Positions 57,080-64,000 of a stretch of DNA of 64,000 nucleotides are shown here, in pieces. Positions within the stretch are counted from its first letter, which is position 1, and each line of letters begins with the position of its first letter. Source of the stretch: JAJPKK01 sp963800215 (lineage in GTDB: Bacteria > Pseudomonadota > Alphaproteobacteria > Rhizobiales > Xanthobacteraceae); NCBI GenBank assembly GCA_963800215.1, contig CAWCZY010000018.1:186001-250000 (forward strand), in the 5' to 3' direction. The notes beneath the pieces are model-generated. The model was given only the letters and a program-made list of their open reading frames with translations. It ran no database searches and was not told the origin of the DNA. The translations under genes were made by a program, and so were the position numbers.

Positions 57080-57410
57080 AGGCGCGGTCTTTGCGGGCCC
57101 GGCGGTGCAGCGGTGGCGCGCAAGCAGGGGCCGCACTTGGGGCCCGCGCCACGGGACACTCGTTCCCGTCACAGTCAAGGGCGCCGGTGCGGAGTCGAAG
57201 AAAATAAAATCTTGCCCTGGTGATAAGTAGGAAAATCGAAATCGATCGTTTCCAAGCGCCGCTTTGGCGTTTATTCCAGCGGGTGGGAGATGCGTCGAGG
57301 TGATTGGTGTCGAGGCGATGTGGTCGAGGTGAGTGTTGTCGTCGTCAGCATTGTTGAGTGGCTTGGTTGAGTGGCTTGGCAAAGCAAAATCAAAATAGAA
57401 ACGGGACGTC
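57080..57410. other. Intergenic region upstream of dnaB with a 13-bp tandem repeat
   Basis: No gene is seen. Two perfect copies of GTTGAGTGGCTTG stand in tandem at 57353-57378. Just before them are imperfect repeats of GTGKTCGAGG (57307-57335). AGGAAAATCG and other AT-rich strings near 57230 may hold the dnaB promoter. About 32 bases separate the tandem repeat from the dnaB start. Confidence 0.45.
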
Positions 57411-58905
<1,495 letters not shown>

Positions 58906-58913
58906 AGATCCCG

Positions 58914-59022
58914 GTCATTCCGGGGCGCCGCGCAGCGGCGAACCCGGAATCCAGACAGTCTCGCCGCCCGCACCGCAGACTGGATTCCGGGTTCGCGCGA
59001 AGGGCGCGCGCTCCGGAATGAC
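58914..59022. repeat. Dispersed intergenic inverted repeat (bradyrhizobial type)
   Basis: The arms begin GTCATTCCGGGGCGC (58914) and end CTCCGGAATGAC (59022), with inner complementary parts AACCCGGAATCCAG and CTGGATTCCGGGTT. The arms are imperfect inverted copies of about 40 bases around a short centre. I recall closely similar elements as abundant in bradyrhizobial genomes. It lies between dnaB and alr. Confidence 0.7.
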
Positions 59023-59152
59023 GACCAAAAATGATGCGCCAGGAAACTCATGCGCCGAGAAATCAGAGCCTTGAGCCCCCTCCCCTCGCAATCTGCGCGC
59101 AAAACGCCTTAAATCCGTATTATAAGGCGTCAAAGCCGAGCCAGAGGGGGAC

Positions 59153-60345
59153 TTGACCTTGCTGACCAAGACGCCAACCGACACTGCGACGGCCGCAGCG
59201 CCGCAACCGATCACGGGGGGGCCGCCGGAGCTCGAGACCGGCGCGGTGTTGACCATCGATCTCAGCGCCATCGCCTTCAACTGGCGCTCGCTGATGCAAC
59301 GCGCGGTGCCGGCCGATTGCGCGGCCGTGGTCAAGGCGGACGCCTATGGCTGTGGCCTCGAGCCGGTCACCGCCGAACTCGCCAGGCCGGCTGCCGGACG
59401 TTCTTCGTCGCCCATCTTGCCGAGGCCCGCCAAGTGCGCGCGGCGGCCCCCGAATCGACGATCTATGTGCTCAACGGAATCGCGCCCGGAAGCGCGTCGG
59501 CCTATGCGGAGATCGACGCGCGGCCGGTGATCGGCAGCATGGTCGAATTCGTCGAATGGGACGCGTTCCGCCGCGCCAGCGGCTGGCCGGGCGGGGCCGC
59601 GCTGCATTTCGATACCGGCATGCACCGGCTCGGCCTCGCCGTCGAAGAAGCGCCCGCGCTCGCCGCCCGGGTGAAGATGCCCGACCACGGCATCGCGCTC
59701 ATCATGACCCATCTCTCCTGCGCCGACACGCCCGGCCACGAACTCAACAACGCCCAGACCGAGGCGTTCCGCCAGCTGCGCTATCTGTTCCGCGGCGTCG
59801 CCGCCTCTCTCGCCAATTCCTCCGGCATCTTCCTCGGCTCCGCCGCCCATTGCGACATGGTGCGGCCGGGCGCGGCGCTGTACGGCATCAACCCGACACC
59901 GGCGTCGCAGAACCTGATGGAGCCGGTGGTCACGCTCAAGGGCCGCATCGTTCACGTACGCCATGTCGAGCGCGGTGCCGCGGTCGGCTACGGCGCCGCC
60001 TGGACAGCCCCGAAGGCGTCGCGTATCGCCATCGTATCGGTGGGCTATGGCGACGGCTATTTCCGCGTTGCCGGCAGTTTCCCCACCGCCAAGAAAGGTT
60101 CGGCGCCGGCCGCCGCCCAGGCGGTCGTCGCCAACAAGCGCTGCCCGGTGGTCGGACGCATCTCCATGGACCTGATGGCGCTCGACATCACCGCGGTGAC
60201 CGAGGGCGCCGCCCGGCGCGGCGACTACGCGACCTTGATCGGGGACGGCATCACCGTGGACGAGCTCGCCGGCTGGAGCGGCACCATCGGCTACGAAGTG
60301 CTCACCCGGCTCGGCCACCGCTACCATCGGGTGTGGACGCGGTAG
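59153..60345 (+). CDS. alr: Alanine racemase (one frameshift)
   Basis: The PLP enzyme supplies D-alanine for peptidoglycan. The N-terminal part LTIDLSAIAFNWRSLMQRAV carries the PLP Lys in VVKADAYGCGLEPV. A missing base near 59386 shifts the frame, which resumes as FFVAHLAEARQVRAA. It continues through HFDTGMHRLGLAVEE, ALYGINPTP and AAVGYGAAWTAPKASRIA with the catalytic Tyr, then CPVVGRISMDLMALDIT to the end. Corrected length is about 397 residues. The start is TTG at 59153 or 59159; AGAGGGGG upstream favours 59159. No ATG start is available. Confidence 0.92.
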
Positions 60346-60357
60346 AGCTTTTTCCGC

Positions 60358-60461
60358 TCCCTCTCCCGCTTGCGGGGGAGGGTTGGGGAGGGGGCTCTCA
60401 AGCCGGGTCTATGCGGTGGAAGCACCGCTTCCCTGACCCTCCCCCGCAAGCGGGAGAGGGA
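60358..60461. repeat. Dispersed inverted repeat with perfect 26-bp arms
   Basis: Positions 60358-60383 and 60436-60461 are exact inverted copies of 26 bases, each beginning or ending in the string CCCTCTCCCGCTTGCGG. The arms are partly self-complementary, so nested hairpins can form. The element lies between alr and radA. This sequence type is a familiar intergenic repeat in alphaproteobacteria. Confidence 0.75.
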
Positions 60462-60522
60462 AGAAGAACCGGGAACGCCCAGCGCGCCGTCGCATCTGAC
60501 GGCGCCCCATCCCACGGGAACC

Positions 60523-61937
60523 ATGGCACGCCGCATCCTGTCCTTCGTGTGCCAGAACTGCGGCGCGGTGTATGGCCGCTGGCAGGGCAAATGCAACTCC
60601 TGCGGCGAATGGAACACCATCACCGAGGAAGGCGCCGGGCAAAGCCCGCCGGCGGCCGGCCCCGGCCGTCCCGCGCGCAAGGGCCGCCCTTTCGCGCTGC
60701 ATCCGCTCGCCGGCGAGACCGATGACGCCCCACGCACCCCGTGCGGCATCGCCGAACTCGACCGCGTCACCGGCGGCGGCTTCGTGCGGGGATCGGTGCT
60801 CCTGGTCGGCGGCGATCCCGGCATCGGCAAGTCGACGCTGCTGATCCAGGCCGCGGCGGCGATCGCCAAGGCCGGCCACCGCGCCGTCTACATCTCCGGC
60901 GAAGAGGCGGTGGCGCAGGTGCAGGCTGCGCGCGGACCGGCTCGGGCTCGGCGGCACGGCCGTCGAGCTTGCCGCCGAGACCGCGGTCGAGGACATCGTC
61001 GCCACCCTCTCCGAGGGCAAGACGCCGCGCCTCGTGGTGGTGGATTCCATCCAGACCATGTGGACCGATGCGGTCGAATCCGCCCCCGGCACGGTGAGCC
61101 AGGTGCGCGGCGCCGCCCAGGTGCTGATCCGCTTCGCCAAGCGCTCGGGCGCCGCGGTCATCCTGGTCGGACACGTCACCAAGGACGGCCAGATCGCCGG
61201 CCCCCGCGTGGTCGAGCACATGGTCGACGCGGTGCTCTCGTTCGAGGGCGAAGGCGCGCATCTGTTCCGCATCCTGCGTGCGGTCAAGAACCGGTTCGGG
61301 CCGACCGACGAGATCGGCGTGTTCGAGATGACCGGCGGCGGCCTGCAGGAGGTGGCGAACCCGTCGGCGCTGTTCCTGTCCGAGCGCGACCTCGGCGCGC
61401 CCGGGACCGCGGTGTTCGCCGGCATCGAAGGCACACGGCCGCTCCTGGTCGAGATGCAGGCGCTGGTTGCGCCGACCACCCTGGGCACGCCGCGCCGCGC
61501 GGTGGTGGGCTGGGACCAGAACCGCCTCGCCATGGTGCTCGCCGTGCTCGAGGCCCATTGCGGGGTGCGCCTGTCGGGCCACGACGTCTACCTCAATGTC
61601 GCCGGCGGGCTGCGCATCCAGGAGCCGGCCGCCGACCTCGCCGCCGCCGCGGCGCTGGTGTCGTCGCTCGCCAATGCGGCGCTGCCGGCCGACGCGGTCT
61701 ATTTCGGCGAAGTTTCGCTGTCGGGCATGGTGCGCCCGGTGCGCGCAGGCGGCGGCGCGGCTCAAGGAGGCCCAGAAGCTCGGTTTCGCCCGGGCCTTCG
61801 TGCCGGAGACATCGCGCGGCGAGGCGGGCGATCTCGCCCTTGCGCTCACCACGGTCGGGCCGCTGCTCGACCTGGTCGCCCAGATCGCGCCCCCGGGAGG
61901 CGCCCGCCGCCAGGCCGGGCGCGAGCGCAAGTCCTGA
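60523..61937 (+). CDS. radA: DNA repair protein RadA (two frameshifts)
   Basis: RadA is a RecA-like ATPase that promotes branch migration in recombination. It has the N-terminal zinc finger (FVCQNCGAVYGRWQGKCNSC), Walker A LVGGDPGIGKSTLLI, Walker B RLVVVDSIQTMW and the RadA-specific KNRFGPTDEIGVFEM. A C-terminal Lon-like domain follows (LSGHDVYLNVAGGLRIQEPA, VYFGEVSLSGMVRPV). Frames change near 60935 and 61748, the second in a GCAGGCGGCGGC run. Corrected length is about 471 residues. The start at 60523 gives MARRILSFVCQ, the family N-terminus. It follows a palindromic repeat. Confidence 0.93.
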
Positions 61938-62121
61938 GGCACGTTCATGAAACTGTTGCCGGGCTGCAACCGGTCGCAAACGCTTCCCCACAGGTCGCCG
62001 CCCGAGCCCCACAAGTTGGGTGACGGCGCAGGTTGCGCCCGCTATACACGAGCCGCCCGCGGCTCGGAACCACGCCTGCAGCGCCGGTCGCACACTCGCG
62101 CTCCGCCCAACGAAGACGCCG

Positions 62122-62665
62122 ATGTATCTCGACCTCTTTCTCATCGCCGTGATGCTGATTTCCGGGCTGCTCGCGATGGTGCGCGGCCTGATCCGCGAAG
62201 TCCTGTCGATCGCCGGCTGGGGCGCGGCGGCGGTGGCGGGACTTTATGCCTATTCCAAGCTTCTGCCGATGACCAAGCAGTACATCAGCAACGACTACAT
62301 GGCGGCCGGCGTCACCGTCGGCGGCGCCTTTTTCGCGCACCCTGATCATCGTGTCGATCATCACGGTGAAGATCTCCGACAAGATCCTCGACAGCCGGAT
62401 CGGCGCGCTCGACCGCACCCTCGGCTTCCTGTTCGGGCTGGCGCGTGGCCTCATCATCGTCGTGGTCGCCTTCATCTTTTTCGACTGGCTGGTGCCGGCC
62501 AAGTCGCAGCCCGAGATGGTCCGCAACGCGCGTTCGCGCATCGTGCTGCAGAACACCGGCGAATGGCTCAAGGGCCTGTTGCCGGAAGACCCCGAGAACA
62601 CCATCTTGAAAAGGCTCAAGAAGAAGCCCGGCGAAGACCAGGACGCGCCGGAGGAAAACAAGTGA
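62122..62665 (+). CDS. cvpA: CvpA family membrane protein (one frameshift)
   Basis: CvpA proteins are small inner-membrane proteins needed for colicin V export in E. coli and for envelope stress tolerance. They are often encoded just before purF, as here. The protein begins MYLDLFLIAVMLISGLLAMV with VRGLIREVLSIAGWGAAAVA and has four membrane helices. An extra base near 62338 shifts the frame between GGAFFA and LIIVSIITVKISDKI; it resumes with SRIGALDRTLGFLFGLARG. The soluble tail (PEDPENTILKRLKKKPGEDQ) is charged. Corrected length is 180 residues. Confidence 0.92.
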
Positions 62666-62784
62666 ATTCGCGGTTCGGGCCATGTGCGCGCTTGGCCCGG
62701 CAATTGTGCTGGTATGGTGCCAATGTGTCGCAGCGGATTCGCGGGCGAACAGCTTCTGGGCCCCCGGCCCAGGCCGACGGAGAG

Positions 62785-64000
<1,216 letters not shown>

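Overview
The window is a chromosomal segment of a high-GC alphaproteobacterium, most likely a Hyphomicrobiales member near Bradyrhizobium/Xanthobacteraceae. The evidence is the dusB-ntrB-ntrC-ntrY operon, a fused ispDF gene, E1-beta with its own lipoyl domain, the rseP-bamA-lpxD-fabZ-lpxA-lpxI-lpxB string, and dispersed intergenic palindromes of the kinds I associate with bradyrhizobia. No tRNA, rRNA, CRISPR array or intact insertion sequence was recognised.

Layout. 1-4726 (minus): nitrogen regulation (ntrY partial, ntrC, ntrB, dusB). 4897-6605 (plus): ispDF and cinA. 6794-8086: a small membrane protein and a vapBC toxin-antitoxin pair. 8155-10046 (minus): a small membrane protein, a COQ10/RatA-like protein and lipA. 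10196-11657: an ABC transporter. 11894-19204 (minus): pyruvate dehydrogenase complex (lpdA, pdhC, pdhB, pdhA), ftsB and eno. 19623-27192: accessory region with small hypothetical genes, two Crp/Fnr regulators, two transporters, a glycosyltransferase and a transporter remnant. 27220-32763 (minus): envelope/periplasmic cluster (metallo-beta-lactamase-fold protein, Cys-rich peptide, MORN protein, TlpA-like thioredoxin, two outer-membrane proteins, DUF2946-like protein). 32920-33374: queF. 33451-49403 (minus): lipid A, isoprenoid, phospholipid and translation block (fabH, lpxB, lpxI, lpxA, fabZ, lpxD, bamA, rseP, dxr, cdsA, uppS, frr, pyrH, tsf, rpsB). 49748-51688: EamA transporter and fabD. 52085-54664 (plus): rpsF, rpsR, a DUF2232-like gene, rplI. 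54754-57079: a cytochrome c-like secreted protein and a cyclopropane fatty acid synthase. 57411-64000 (plus): dnaB, alr, radA, cvpA, purF (partial).

How the genes fit together. Most of the window is housekeeping: the envelope is built by lipid A, BamA, RseP, CdsA, UppS and FabD/H/Z, fed by isoprenoid precursors from IspDF and Dxr. LipA supplies the lipoyl groups that the pyruvate dehydrogenase subunits next door use.

A caution governs many entries. About 23 genes, mostly essential ones, are broken by single-base frameshifts, and lpdA carries an in-frame stop. Where I could resolve them, most are one-base insertions. They cluster at 9.6-17.1 kb and 32.9-63.8 kb, while 0-9.1 kb and 17.4-32.8 kb read cleanly. 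Consensus sequencing errors are the likeliest cause. I annotate such genes as full-length CDS with the shift positions noted.

The most interesting non-coding signals are a 119-bp cloverleaf-like palindrome after rpsR whose stems differ but still pair, a full CtrA-type site upstream of ftsB, a 4 x 13-bp tandem array upstream of an outer-membrane protein gene, and paired palindromes at the vapBC promoter.
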